Source: Acidimicrobiales bacterium (GTDB lineage Bacteria > Actinomycetota > Acidimicrobiia > Acidimicrobiales > JAHWLA01). From it: a stretch of DNA of 58,146 nucleotides. Under the pieces are notes generated by a model, which saw only the letters and a program-made list of their open reading frames with translations, searched no databases and was not told the DNA's origin. The position numbers and the translations under genes were made by a program. The stretch lies in contig DATLNE010000033.1 in the NCBI GenBank assembly GCA_035536915.1, positions 1-58,146 on the forward strand, in the 5' to 3' direction. Each line of letters begins with the position of its first letter. The stretch's first letter is position 1. Positions 42,284 to 55,383 of the stretch are shown piece by piece.

Positions 42284-43144
42284 TCAATGCCGCCACTCTC
42301 CGGCCCGCAGGCGGGCCACTCGATCGGCCGTCGACGGGTGGGTGGTGAAGAGCTTGGCGAAATGGATGTGCCTGCCCGTAAGGGGGTTGACGATGTACTT
42401 CTGCGCCTGGGCGGGCTGCACCGCCATGGGGATCTGCTTGGCCGCCGCCTCCAGCTTGAGCAGCGCCCGGGCCAGAGGCTCGCCCTCGCCGATCAGGCGG
42501 GCGCCGGTGCGGTCGGCTTCGAACTCACGGCTGCGGCTGAGGGCCATCTGCAGCAGGCCAGCGGCCATGGGAGCGAGGATGGCCAGGGCGATGAGGGCGA
42601 TGGGGTTGGCGCCGCCCTCGTCGTCGTCTCCCCCGCCGCCACCCCACATGGCACCCCACATCAGCATGTTGCCGATGAAGCTGATGCCGGTGGCGATGGC
42701 TGCGGCCACCGATCCGATGAGGATGTCGCGGTTGCCCACGTGGCTGAGCTCATGCGCCAGCACGCCACGCAGTTCGTCCCAATCGCAGACCTGGAGGATG
42801 CCCTGGGTGACGGCCACCGCGGCGTGCTGCGGGTTGCGGCCGGTGGCGAAGGCGTTGGGCTGCAGGTCGGGGGTCACGTAGAGGCGGGGCATGGGCATGC
42901 CCGCCTTCATGGCCAGCTCCCGCACGATGCGGTGGTACTCCGGCATCTCCGCCTCGGTGACGGGCACGGCGCCTGCCGCCCGGATGGCGAGCTTGTCGGA
43001 GAACCAGTAGGAACCGCCGACCATGGCCAGGCCGAGGCCCAGGCCGAGCATGGCGCCCGCCCGGCCGAACATCGACCCGATCATGACCATGAGGCCCGCC
43101 AGGCCGGCCAACAGGATGTAGGTCTTGAACGTGTTCTTGTTCAT
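42284..43144 (-). CDS. htpX: HtpX membrane zinc metalloprotease
   Basis: A 286-aa M48 protease involved in quality control of membrane proteins. It has two N-terminal helices (ILLAGLAGLMVMIGSMFG; GLGLGLAMVGGSYWF), the zinc motif LAHELSHVGNRD (HExxH), the downstream ligand region SREFEADRTGA and middle helices interrupted by a GGGGGDDDEGG loop. ATG 43144 has AGGAG 6 nt upstream and overlaps the tetR stop (ATGA); a longer in-frame extension lacks similarity. It is probably controlled by the TetR protein upstream. Confidence 0.96.
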   Translation of the reverse strand: MNKNTFKTYILLAGLAGLMVMIGSMFGRAGAMLGLGLGLAMVGGSYWFSDKLAIRAAGAVPVTEAEMPEYHRIVRELAMKAGMPMPRLYVTPDLQPNAFATGRNPQHAAVAVTQGILQVCDWDELRGVLAHELSHVGNRDILIGSVAAAIATGISFIGNMLMWGAMWGGGGGDDDEGGANPIALIALAILAPMAAGLLQMALSRSREFEADRTGARLIGEGEPLARALLKLEAAAKQIPMAVQPAQAQKYIVNPLTGRHIHFAKLFTTHPSTADRVARLRAGEWRH

Positions 43145-43788
43145 TGCATCTCCTGGAACGCCGCGAGGGGTGCGAAAGTTCCCGCCCCAACGTAGGTGAC
43201 GAGCATGCGGGTGACCTCCTCGGCGAACGCCGTGGGGTCGAGGTCGTCGGGGTGCGACGACACGTACCGGTGGGTCAGTGACTCGACGGTGGCGACCAAC
43301 ACCCATGCGGCCAGATCGGGGTCGGGGACGTCGACGGTGGGGTCGGCGGCCAAGGCGGCGGCGACGGCGGCCACCACGTCTCGTTCGAGGGCGTGGAGCT
43401 CGGCCAGCAGCTCGGGCGGGCGGGGCGCTTCCTCGAACAGCACCTGGTGCAGGCGGGGCTCGCCGGCGTGGTTGGCGACCATGGCGTCGACCAGCGCGGC
43501 GATTCGTTCGGGCAGCGGACGGCCCGCCACTGCGCTCAGCCGCTCGGCCACATGGGTGGCGCCCTCGGCCACATGGCGCCGCACCAGTTCCACCAGGATC
43601 GAGTCCTTGTTGGGGAAGTACTGGTACAGCGAGCCGACCGACAGTGTCGCTTCCTCGGCGATGCGGTTGGTGGTGCCTGCCGCGTAGCCGTGGCGGGCGA
43701 AGACACGAGCAGCGGCATCGAGGATGCGAGCGCGCGTCTCTGCGGACCGTTGTTGCTTGGGCTCTTTGCGGGGTGCGAGTCGGGGCAT
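43141..43788 (-). CDS. TetR-family regulator
   Basis: A 215-aa regulator with HTH domain RARILDAAARVFARHGYAAGTTNRIAEEATLSVGSLYQYFPNKDSILVEL and a helical ligand domain. It precedes htpX with a 4-nt overlap and is divergent from an SRPBCC gene; a 20-bp near-palindrome between the divergent starts is its probable operator. Confidence 0.95.
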   Translation of the reverse strand: MPRLAPRKEPKQQRSAETRARILDAAARVFARHGYAAGTTNRIAEEATLSVGSLYQYFPNKDSILVELVRRHVAEGATHVAERLSAVAGRPLPERIAALVDAMVANHAGEPRLHQVLFEEAPRPPELLAELHALERDVVAAVAAALAADPTVDVPDPDLAAWVLVATVESLTHRYVSSHPDDLDPTAFAEEVTRMLVTYVGAGTFAPLAAFQEMQ

Positions 43789-43804
43789 GAAAGCGAGTAG
43801 TCCT

Positions 43805-43824
43805 ATGCGAGCTATTGCTCGTAT
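43805..43824. promoter_or_regulatory. 20-bp near-palindrome, candidate TetR operator
   Basis: ATGCGAGCTATTGCTCGTAT is nearly identical to its own reverse complement (only positions near the centre and one base pair in the arms differ). It lies between the divergent tetR and SRPBCC genes, 9 nt before the latter's ATG, so binding would block both. Confidence 0.6.
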
Positions 43825-43833
43825 TTTACCGCC

Positions 43834-44286
43834 ATGCAGACCATCACCGTCACGTCGGAGCTCGAAGCGTCCCCCGGGCGGGTATGGGAGGCGGTGCAGT
43901 CGCCGGTGACGTTCGTCTACGTGGTGCGGGGGTTGTTCGGGGTGCCGTTACTGGCAGGCCGAAGCGACAAGGTGCAGCCGGGCGAATCAGGCAAGGGGTG
44001 GCTGTTCCTCTTCCACGTCGTCCCGTTCTCGCGGCACACCATCAACATCGTGGAGATCGACCACGACACCATGACGATGCGCACCAACGAGCACGGCGGC
44101 ATGATCCGGGCCTGGAACCACACGCTCCACGTCGAGCCGCTGGGGGCGGGGAGGTCGCGCTACAGCGACACGGTGGAGATCGACGCAGGGGCGCTGACGC
44201 CGGTGGTGTGCCGGGTGGCGACCGGCATTTACCGCTACCGCCATCGCCGATGGCGCAAGCTGGTGCGCAAGCACCTTCAGTCGTAG
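43834..44286 (+). CDS. SRPBCC-family protein
   Basis: A 150-aa START/Bet v1-like fold protein: ITVTSELEASPGRVWEAVQSPVTFVYVVRG at the N-terminus, HTINIVEIDHDTMTMRTNEHGG in the middle and a basic C-terminal helix YRYRHRRWRKLVRKHL. Such proteins bind hydrophobic ligands. It is divergent from tetR and presumably under its control. Its end overlaps the HAD gene by 10 nt. Confidence 0.85.
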   Translation: MQTITVTSELEASPGRVWEAVQSPVTFVYVVRGLFGVPLLAGRSDKVQPGESGKGWLFLFHVVPFSRHTINIVEIDHDTMTMRTNEHGGMIRAWNHTLHVEPLGAGRSRYSDTVEIDAGALTPVVCRVATGIYRYRHRRWRKLVRKHLQS

Positions 44287-44768
44287 TAGCCGGAGTGGAT
44301 GTAGACGCAGGGAATGCCTTCGGCCCGGAACATGTCGCGGTTGCGGCGGTCGTCCTCGAAGGCGAGGCGCAGGTCGAACCCGTACGTGCGCAACTCGCTG
44401 ACGGTCCCCTGCTTGAACGAGCGGGCTGCGCTGTAGTCGCCGAAGTCGCGCATGATCAGCAGGTCCCACCGCAGCTCGTAGCGCTTGAGCCACGACAGGG
44501 TCTGCGGTTGCACCCGCAGCGGGCGGCCGGTGAGCAGCACGATCTGGAGGGCGGGGTCGAGGAGGGCGAGGACACAAGCCACGTCCTCGATGAGCGGGTC
44601 GTCGCCGCATGCGTCGAAGAAGGCGTCCCAGTTGCGCCGTCCCGGGCCTTCGAGGAAGTGCTGGCGTGTGGCGGCGTCGGACAGCACGCCGTCGATGTCG
44701 AACACCACGGCACCGCCCGGGTCCACCGCCCCGTCGCGCCATTCCCAGTTGTGCGGGGTAAGCGGCAC
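44277..44768 (-). CDS. HAD-family phosphatase, polynucleotide kinase 3'-phosphatase-like
   Basis: A 163-aa HAD protein: motif I VVFDIDGVLSDAATRQHFL (nucleophile and acid/base Asp), motif II IVLLTGRPLR and motif III/IV LRLAFEDDRRNRDMFRAEGI. The layout resembles the phosphatase domain of T4-type polynucleotide kinases and viral-type HAD phosphatases; the substrate is unknown. The GTG start follows the acs stop with no gap, so it is cotranslated with acs. Confidence 0.82.
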   Translation of the reverse strand: MPLTPHNWEWRDGAVDPGGAVVFDIDGVLSDAATRQHFLEGPGRRNWDAFFDACGDDPLIEDVACVLALLDPALQIVLLTGRPLRVQPQTLSWLKRYELRWDLLIMRDFGDYSAARSFKQGTVSELRTYGFDLRLAFEDDRRNRDMFRAEGIPCVYIHSGYYD

Positions 44769-46715
<1,947 letters not shown>

Positions 46716-46745
46716 GCCGCGGAGCCTACGCGCGGCCCGAACTGT

Positions 46746-46780
46746 GAGCCGAAGCTCCCGCTCAGCGGGCACTTTGGCTC
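46746..46780 (-). terminator. Hairpin at the end of midA
   Basis: GAGCC/GGCTC, AAG/CTT and CCCGC/GCGGG form a nested imperfect stem that overlaps the midA stop codon and sits in the 63-nt gap before acs. It could end the nuo-midA transcript. Confidence 0.4.
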
Positions 46781-47882
46781 AGGGAACGCGCCACTCCAAC
46801 ACGCGGAAGGCGCCGAGCCCGGCGGGGTCGAGCAGTGCCGGCGCCTCGTTGGCCCGGCTGCGGTGGCGCAGCGCCTCCAGGTCACCGAGGTGCGCCCGTT
46901 CTTGCCACGCCGCCTTCGCCGCATCGACGAGGTCGTCGATGCCGTGGGCCTTGAGGAACTCGGCCTGCGTGCGGTCGAACGTGGGCGACGGGCGCAGCTG
47001 GTCGACGGCGACATCGCACGTGACGTCCTGCGAGCCGGGCGCCTCAAGCGGGTCGCCGCCACGCCCGTGGGCGCGGTACGTGCGCAGGAAGTCGCGCCCC
47101 ACCATGGCGGCCGTGGTGTCCGCGTAGTCGACCACGACGACCCGGCCCCGGGCCACGGCGGCCAGCGCGCTGCGCAGCCACTCGCGGCACCGGTGCTGGA
47201 TGGGGATGCGGGCGCCGTCGTGGGGGTCGGGCACCAGCCGAGCAGCCTCTTCGGCCAACTCCGGCGACGCCGGCACCAGCACCTCCACGAAACGACCGCC
47301 GTCCTCCCCTACCCGCACCTCGCACCAACGCCCGTTGGCGAAGGCCAACAGCAACGGCGGGAGGTTGTCGAGCAACTCGTTGGCGAAGACGACGCCGATC
47401 ACGGGCTGGGCGGGCAGCTCCGACAGGGAGCAGAACAACGGGCCGGTGGCGGGCACGCCGACGAGCTCGTCGTCCTCTGTCTCGGTGGGGCCGAGCACCC
47501 ACGGCGGGGGTTCCAACGGCACCACGCCCGCCTGCTGCTCGCGCAACGCCTCGGAGCGTTCCACCAACACGTACCGCAACGCCGGGGCGCAACGGGGCGC
47601 GGCGTCGAGGATCGACCGGGCCAGCGTGCCGGTGCCCGCGGCGGCCTCGACCACCACGAACGGGTCGGGCCTGCCCAACTCGTCCCACCAGACGTCGAGG
47701 GCGCGAGCCAGCACGGCGCCGAACAGCCCGCCCACCTCAGGCGAGGTGAGGAAGTCGCGCCGTCGTCCTGCCCCGCCGCCCGCCGCGTAGAAGCCGCCTT
47801 CAGGCGAGTACAGGGCGAGGTCGAGGTAGTCGGCGAACGACAGCGGGCCGAGGCGGTGGACCCGCTCGGCAACTACCTCGAT
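46779..47882 (-). CDS. MidA/NDUFAF7-type SAM-dependent methyltransferase
   Basis: A methyltransferase of about 367 aa with LSFADYLDLALYSPEGGFYA, GRRRDFLTSPEVGGLFGAVL, the SAM loop VVVEAAAGTGTLARSIL and IGVVFANELLDNLPPLLL, signatures of the MidA/NDUFAF7 (DUF185) family. NDUFAF7 methylates an Arg of the complex I subunit homologous to NuoD in mitochondria; location directly after nuoN fits a complex I assembly role here. No ATG, GTG or TTG is found between the nuoN stop and the first conserved block; ATC 47882-47880, sharing one base with the nuoN stop, or a coupled start inside nuoN is required. The start is therefore uncertain. Confidence 0.88.
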   Translation of the reverse strand: MEVVAERVHRLGPLSFADYLDLALYSPEGGFYAAGGGAGRRRDFLTSPEVGGLFGAVLARALDVWWDELGRPDPFVVVEAAAGTGTLARSILDAAPRCAPALRYVLVERSEALREQQAGVVPLEPPPWVLGPTETEDDELVGVPATGPLFCSLSELPAQPVIGVVFANELLDNLPPLLLAFANGRWCEVRVGEDGGRFVEVLVPASPELAEEAARLVPDPHDGARIPIQHRCREWLRSALAAVARGRVVVVDYADTTAAMVGRDFLRTYRAHGRGGDPLEAPGSQDVTCDVAVDQLRPSPTFDRTQAEFLKAHGIDDLVDAAKAAWQERAHLGDLEALRHRSRANEAPALLDPAGLGAFRVLEWRVP

Positions 47883-49363
47883 TAACGGACGAGGGATGCC
47901 AGGTCCCCGAGCTTTGCGAAGCGCTCTGGATCGACGCCCATGTAGACGACGGCCACCACGGTGAGGGCCAGCGCGGCGCCGAGCGCGGGTGGCACCCGGA
48001 TCGGCGTGCGGTCGTCGTCGGGGACCGGGTTCATCCACATCTGCCGGGCGATCGACGCGTAGTAGAAGAGCGAGATCACCGAGTTCACGCCGACGATGAC
48101 GCCGAGGATGATCGCCGGCGTGGTGCCCGCGTCGACCGCCGTGCGGAAGATGAGCAGCTTGGCGAACCAGCCGCCGAACGGCGGGATGCCGGCCAACGAG
48201 AACATGTACGCCGTCATCACCACGGTCAGCACCGGGGCGTACTGGAAGAGCCCGCCGAACGAGCTGATCTCCCCCGAGCGGGTCTTGCGGGCCACGGCGA
48301 TCACGACGGCGAAGGCGCCCAGGTTCATGGCCGCGTAGATGATGAGGTAGACGATCGTGGCGGTCTGGGCCGAGGCCACGGCTCGCATGCTCTCGCCCGC
48401 CACTGCCAAGGGCACGAGGATGTAGCCCGCCTGCGCCACCGACGAGTAGGCGAGCATGCGCACGATGTTCGTCTGGCGCAGGGCGATGAGGTTGCCCACG
48501 GTCATGGTGGCGGCGGCGAGCACCCAGAAGATCGGGCCCCATACGTCGTAGCGGCCGAGGAAGCCCACGAACACCAGCTGCATGAGGGCGACGAAGCCCG
48601 CCGCCTTCGACGCCACCGAGAGGAAGGCGGTCACCGGGGTGGGCGCGCCCTCGTAGGTGTCGGGCGCCCAGAAGTGGAAAGGCACGGCGGAGACCTTGAA
48701 GGCGAAGCCGACGATGACGAAGAAGATGCCGACGGTCACGATGTGCACGCCTTCGCCGTGGCGGCTCACCAGTTCGCCGATGCGGGCCAACAAGGTGGAG
48801 CCGGTGAACCCGAAGATCAACGACATGCCGTAGAGGGTGACGGCCGAGGACAGCACGCCGAGCAGGTAGTACTTCAGCGACGCCTCTGTGCTCTTGATGT
48901 CGCGCTTGCGCCACCCCGCCAGCATGTAGGCCGGGATCGACAGCAGTTCGAGGGCCACGAAGATGCTGATGAGGTCGCGCGACGACGAGATCACGACCAT
49001 GCCGAAGATCGACGACAGCAACATCGTCGAGTACTCGCCCTCCCAGTAGTCGCCCTCGCCGATGTAGTCGGCGCTCATGAGCAGGACGACGTAGCCGGTG
49101 ATGATGAACAACGCCTTGAGGACCAGGGCGAAGTCGTCGACGACGTAGGCGCCGCCGAACATCGAACGGTCGGTGCCGTCGACGGCCAGGGTGACGATGG
49201 GGATGAGCGAGCCCAGCAGGCCGATGCCCGCCAACTGGGTGACGACGAACTTGCGGGTCTCGTCGACGATGAGGTCGGCCAGCAGCACGACCACGAGCAC
49301 GCCCACGACGACGAGCTCGGGCGCCAGCGCGTGGTAGTCGAGCTGCGGGGCTGTGAACGGCAT
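47882..49363 (-). CDS. nuoN: NADH-quinone oxidoreductase subunit N
   Basis: A 493-aa antiporter-like membrane subunit with about 14 helices. SIPAYMLAGWRKRDIKSTEASLKYYLLG contains the conserved Lys of the proton channel, followed by AVPFHFWAPDTYEGAP and AYSSVAQAGYILVPL. Last gene of the nuo operon before midA. Confidence 0.97.
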   Translation of the reverse strand: MPFTAPQLDYHALAPELVVVGVLVVVLLADLIVDETRKFVVTQLAGIGLLGSLIPIVTLAVDGTDRSMFGGAYVVDDFALVLKALFIITGYVVLLMSADYIGEGDYWEGEYSTMLLSSIFGMVVISSSRDLISIFVALELLSIPAYMLAGWRKRDIKSTEASLKYYLLGVLSSAVTLYGMSLIFGFTGSTLLARIGELVSRHGEGVHIVTVGIFFVIVGFAFKVSAVPFHFWAPDTYEGAPTPVTAFLSVASKAAGFVALMQLVFVGFLGRYDVWGPIFWVLAAATMTVGNLIALRQTNIVRMLAYSSVAQAGYILVPLAVAGESMRAVASAQTATIVYLIIYAAMNLGAFAVVIAVARKTRSGEISSFGGLFQYAPVLTVVMTAYMFSLAGIPPFGGWFAKLLIFRTAVDAGTTPAIILGVIVGVNSVISLFYYASIARQMWMNPVPDDDRTPIRVPPALGAALALTVVAVVYMGVDPERFAKLGDLASLVR

Positions 49364-49367
49364 CTGG

Positions 49368-50885
49368 TTAACCGGCTCCGAGTGCGGCGGTCACGGCCTG
49401 CACGGCGCCGTCGGTCACCCGGAACAACAGGTGGGGGTAGACGCCGAGCACCACGATGAGGGCGAGGATGGGCGACCAGGCGAGCCACTCCGGCGTGTGC
49501 ACGTCGTGGATGTGGGCGTCGGCGAACTCTTCCTTGGGCTCGCCGAAGGCAGTGCGCTGGAACATCCACAGCAGGTAGCCGGCGGCCAACACGGTGCCGA
49601 TGGCGGCGACCACCATGTAGACCCGGAACACCGCCTCGTTCAGGCCTGCGCCCGGGTTGTAGGCCGAGAGGATGGCGGGGAACTCGCCCCAGAACCCGGC
49701 CAGGCCGGGAAGCCCGAGCGACGCCATGGCGCAGAAGCCGAGGATCCAGCCGAGCTTGGGCGCCTGCACCAGCAGGCCGCCCAGGCGGTCCATCTCACGG
49801 GTGTGGTAGCGCTCGTGGATGGAGCCGGCCAGGAAGAACAGCATGCCGGTGATGAGGCCGTGGGCCACCATGCCGAAGATGGCGGCGTTGATGCCGTACG
49901 ACGTCAGCGTGGAGATGCCGAGCATCACGAAGCCCATGTGGGCCACCGACGAGAAGGCGATGAGCCGTTTCAAGTCACGTTGGGCCAGGCATCCGAGCGC
50001 GCCGTAGATGATGCCGATGACCGAGAGCAGGCCGATCCACGGCGCCCACGCCTTGGCTGCCTCGGGCAGGATCGGCAGGGCGATGCGGATGAAGCCGTAG
50101 GTACCGAGCTTCAGCAGCACGGCGGCCAGGATCACCGAGCCCACGGTGGGGGCCTCGGTGTGGGCGTCGGGCAGCCAGGTGTGGAACGGGAACATCGGCA
50201 CCTTGATGGCGAAGCCCATGAACAGCCCGGCGAAGATGAGGATCTGGGTGTTGCGGGCGATGCCGCCGCCGTTGGCCACAAGGGTCGGGATGTCGAAGGT
50301 CTCACCGCCCTTGAAGTACAAGGCGAGGAAGCCGAGGATCATCAGCGCCGAGCCGAACAAGGTGTAGAGGAAGAACTTGATCGAGGCGTACTGGCGGTTC
50401 TCGCCGCCCCACACGCCGATCATGAAGTACATGGGCAGCAGCACCAGTTCGAAGAAGACGAAGAACAGGATCAGGTCTTCCGACACGAAGGTGCCGTTCA
50501 TGCCCGTCTCCAGGACGAGCATCAGCATGAGGAACGCCTTGGGGTTGTGCGGCTCGGGGAAGTGGTCCCAGCTGTAGATCACGCACAACACGGTGATGAA
50601 CATCGACAGGAGCAGCAGCGGCAGCGAGATGCCGTCGAGGAAGACGTGGTAGCGGCTGTTGATCACGTCGATCCACGCCTTGTCGACCTCGAACTGGGCG
50701 TCGGCCGAGCGGGCGTAGTCGAAGTTCACCATGATCCACACGCCCACCGCTGCGGTGACCAAGGTGGTGAGCAGGGCAACGCTCTTGATCGTCGCCTCGC
50801 TCTCCTTCGGCACGAAGGCAAGCAGGGCCACGCCGACCAGCGGCAGGAACACCGCCAGGGTCAAGGCCCACGAATGCATGTCCAT
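49368..50885 (-). CDS. nuoM: NADH-quinone oxidoreductase subunit M
   Basis: A 505-aa proton-pumping subunit: FVFFELVLLPMYFMIGVWGG with the channel Glu, KVPMFPFHTWLPDAHTEAP with the channel Lys and IAFSSVAHMGFVMLGI. ATG 50885 (MDMHSW) with GGAG about 10 nt upstream is chosen over a long upstream frame without similarity. Confidence 0.97.
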   Translation of the reverse strand: MDMHSWALTLAVFLPLVGVALLAFVPKESEATIKSVALLTTLVTAAVGVWIMVNFDYARSADAQFEVDKAWIDVINSRYHVFLDGISLPLLLLSMFITVLCVIYSWDHFPEPHNPKAFLMLMLVLETGMNGTFVSEDLILFFVFFELVLLPMYFMIGVWGGENRQYASIKFFLYTLFGSALMILGFLALYFKGGETFDIPTLVANGGGIARNTQILIFAGLFMGFAIKVPMFPFHTWLPDAHTEAPTVGSVILAAVLLKLGTYGFIRIALPILPEAAKAWAPWIGLLSVIGIIYGALGCLAQRDLKRLIAFSSVAHMGFVMLGISTLTSYGINAAIFGMVAHGLITGMLFFLAGSIHERYHTREMDRLGGLLVQAPKLGWILGFCAMASLGLPGLAGFWGEFPAILSAYNPGAGLNEAVFRVYMVVAAIGTVLAAGYLLWMFQRTAFGEPKEEFADAHIHDVHTPEWLAWSPILALIVVLGVYPHLLFRVTDGAVQAVTAALGAG

Positions 50886-50898
50886 GTGTCTGCGTCTC

Positions 50899-53034
<2,136 letters not shown>

Positions 53035-53042
53035 GTCGTCCG

Positions 53043-53342
53043 TCAGCCCTTGAGGAGGTCGGCCTCGGCGAGGTCGATCGAGTGTCGGTTGCGGTACATG
53101 AGCAGGACGATGGCAAGGCCCACGCCGACTTCGGCGGCGGCCACGGCGATGACGAAGAGGGCGAAGACCTGGCCGGCCACCGTGTCGTGGAAGGCGCCGA
53201 AGGCGACGAGGTTGATGTTGACGGCGTTGAGGATCAGCTCGATCGACATGAGCACGAGCACCGCGTTCTTGCGGGCCAGCACGCCGTAGACGCCGACGCA
53301 GAAGAGGAAGGCGGCCAGGAAGAGGAACTGGTTCAGGTACAT
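53043..53342 (-). CDS. nuoK: NADH-quinone oxidoreductase subunit K
   Basis: A 99-aa three-helix subunit with [20 protein letters not shown] carrying the conserved Glu of the proton path and [17 protein letters not shown]. It lies 2 nt from nuoJ and 8 nt from nuoL. Confidence 0.97.
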   Translation of the reverse strand: MYLNQFLFLAAFLFCVGVYGVLARKNAVLVLMSIELILNAVNINLVAFGAFHDTVAGQVFALFVIAVAAAEVGVGLAIVLLMYRNRHSIDLAEADLLKG

Positions 53343-53344
53343 CC

Positions 53345-53836
53345 CTAGTCCCTTCTCGCGATCACGACGGCGCCGATGAGCGCGGCCAGGAGGAGGATGG
53401 AGATGACCTCGAAGGGGATCACGTAGTCGCGGAAGATCGACAGGCCGACCTCGGCCGAGGTCTGCGGCCGGCCGGGCGGGAGCTTGGTGTCCTCGAAGCC
53501 GTCCCAGAGGATGGCGCCGAGGAAGCCGAGCAGGGCGACGGAGACGAGGGCGCCCACGAAGCGCTGGTCGTTGTCGAGGTCGTTCTCTTTGCCGATGCGC
53601 GCCCGGGTCAACATGATGCCGAAGAGGAAGAGCACGATGATGGCGCCGATGTAGACGAGCACCTGCACGACGGCGGTGAACTCGGCGGCCAGCAGCACGT
53701 ACTGGGCGGCCACGCCCGCCAGCACGACCACCAGGTAGAGGGCGGCGTGCACGACGTTCTTGGTGGTGACCACGCGGATCGCCGCGATGCCCATGGCGGC
53801 CGCGATGACGTAGAAGATGATGTTCTGAGCCAGCAC
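53345..53836 (-). CDS. nuoJ: NADH-quinone oxidoreductase subunit J
   Basis: A 163-aa membrane subunit: [29 protein letters not shown] followed by [18 protein letters not shown] with the pi-bulge helix region. It starts at GTG 53836. Confidence 0.95.
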   Translation of the reverse strand: MLAQNIIFYVIAAAMGIAAIRVVTTKNVVHAALYLVVVLAGVAAQYVLLAAEFTAVVQVLVYIGAIIVLFLFGIMLTRARIGKENDLDNDQRFVGALVSVALLGFLGAILWDGFEDTKLPPGRPQTSAEVGLSIFRDYVIPFEVISILLLAALIGAVVIARRD

Positions 53837-53846
53837 CCCGGGCTCC

Positions 53847-54326
53847 TTACTTCTTCTTCTTCACTTCGGCGCCCACTTCGAGGGGCGGCGGCTCGGGCAC
53901 GGTCTTCATCCACTCGCCGAGGCGGTCCTTGTCGTGGAGCAGGTCGGCGATCTTCACCTCGGAGTACTCGAACTCGGGGGTCCAGAAGAGGGCGTCGAAC
54001 GGGCACACCTCGACGCAGATGCCGCAGTACATGCAGAGCGAGTAGTCGATGTCGAAGCGGTCGAGCTTCTGCACGGTGCGGGGCTTGCCGCCTTCGCGGC
54101 GGGGCGGGGCCTTGTCCTTGTGGCCCTCGATGTAGATGCACCAGTCGGGGCAGCTGCGGGCGCACAGCATGCAGACGGTGCAGTTCTCTTCCTTGAGGGC
54201 GATGACGCCGCGCGCCCGGGTGGGCGGCGCCTCCTTGACGTGCGGGTACTGCACGGTGACCGCGGGGCGCAGCATGGTGCGCAGGGTGACGCCCAGGCCC
54301 TTGGCCATCCCTTTGCCGAAGGCCAC
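53847..54326 (-). CDS. nuoI: NADH-quinone oxidoreductase subunit I (two 4Fe-4S)
   Basis: A 159-aa ferredoxin-like subunit. [12 protein letters not shown] and [12 protein letters not shown] bind clusters N6a and N6b, both complete. The N-terminal amphipathic helix [20 protein letters not shown] anchors it. It abuts nuoH. Confidence 0.97.
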   Translation of the reverse strand: MAFGKGMAKGLGVTLRTMLRPAVTVQYPHVKEAPPTRARGVIALKEENCTVCMLCARSCPDWCIYIEGHKDKAPPRREGGKPRTVQKLDRFDIDYSLCMYCGICVEVCPFDALFWTPEFEYSEVKIADLLHDKDRLGEWMKTVPEPPPLEVGAEVKKKK

Positions 54327-55352
54327 TTAGAACACCACCTTGAGGATGCCCGTCGCGGTGATGTTCACCAGCGAGATCGGGATGAGGTACTTCCAGGCGA
54401 TCGTCTGCAGCTGGTCCTCGCGCAAGCGGGGGAAGCTGAAGCGCACCCAGAAGATGAAGAAGGCGACCAGCATGATCTTGGCGCCGAGGGCGAAGGGCCC
54501 GACCACGTCGGCCAGCGTGCTGGTGGGGTCGATGCCGGGCACGGCCCAGCCGCCGAGGAACATGGTGGCGGCGATGGCCGAGAAGGCGAAGGCGGTGCCG
54601 AACTCGCCCATGAAGAAGAAGAGGAAGCGGAAGCCGGTGTACTCGGTCATGAAGCCGGCCACCAGCTCCGACTCGGCCACCGGCATGTCGAAGGGCGTCT
54701 GGCTCAGCTCGGCCTGGGTGGCGATGAGAAAGATGACGAAGCCGACGATCTGGGTGAGGAGGAAGGGGTTCCCGATGCCGCCCCAGCCGAAGATCTCGCC
54801 GTCGGTCTGGGCCCGCACGATCTGCTGCAGGCTCATGCTGCCCGCCTGGATGACGACGCCGACGACGGCCAGCACCATCGGTAGCTCGTAGGCGATGAGC
54901 TGGCCCGCGGCGCGCAGGGCGCCGATGAGCGAGTACTTGTTGGCCGAGGCCCAGCCCGCCATGAGCACGCCGAGCACGCTGAGGGAGCTGACGGCGAGGG
55001 CGAAGAAGATGCCGGTGTCGAGGTCCTCGACGATGAGGGTCGGCCCCGCAGGGATGACGACGTAGAGGAGGAAGGTCGACAGCAGCACGACCAGCGGCGC
55101 CAAGGCGAAGACGCGGCGGTCGGCCTTCTCCGGGAAGATGTCCTCCTTCTGGAGGAACTTCACGCCGTCGGCCACGAGTTGCAGGGTGCCGTGGGGGCCG
55201 GCCTCCATGGGGCCGAGCCGGCTCTGCATGTGGCTCATCATCTTCATGAGGAACACGTAGCCGAGGATCAGGGCGCCGGCCGGGATGATGGCGAGCACGA
55301 CGCCGACCTTGATGGCGGTGGCTGTCCAGTAGGCCAGCTCGATGGCTACCAC
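54327..55352 (-). CDS. nuoH: NADH-quinone oxidoreductase subunit H
   Basis: A 341-aa membrane subunit forming the quinone chamber: MSHMQSRLGPMEAGPHGTLQ, the acidic loop ELSQTPFDMPVAESELVAGFMTEYTG and a C-terminal RFSFPRLREDQLQTIAWKYL, all conserved. GTG 55352 starts 31 nt after nuoD, a gap too small for the missing nuoE-F-G. Confidence 0.97.
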   Translation of the reverse strand: MVAIELAYWTATAIKVGVVLAIIPAGALILGYVFLMKMMSHMQSRLGPMEAGPHGTLQLVADGVKFLQKEDIFPEKADRRVFALAPLVVLLSTFLLYVVIPAGPTLIVEDLDTGIFFALAVSSLSVLGVLMAGWASANKYSLIGALRAAGQLIAYELPMVLAVVGVVIQAGSMSLQQIVRAQTDGEIFGWGGIGNPFLLTQIVGFVIFLIATQAELSQTPFDMPVAESELVAGFMTEYTGFRFLFFFMGEFGTAFAFSAIAATMFLGGWAVPGIDPTSTLADVVGPFALGAKIMLVAFFIFWVRFSFPRLREDQLQTIAWKYLIPISLVNITATGILKVVF

Positions 55353-55383
55353 TGACGGTCCTCCGCGGTTCCGACAGCGGTGC

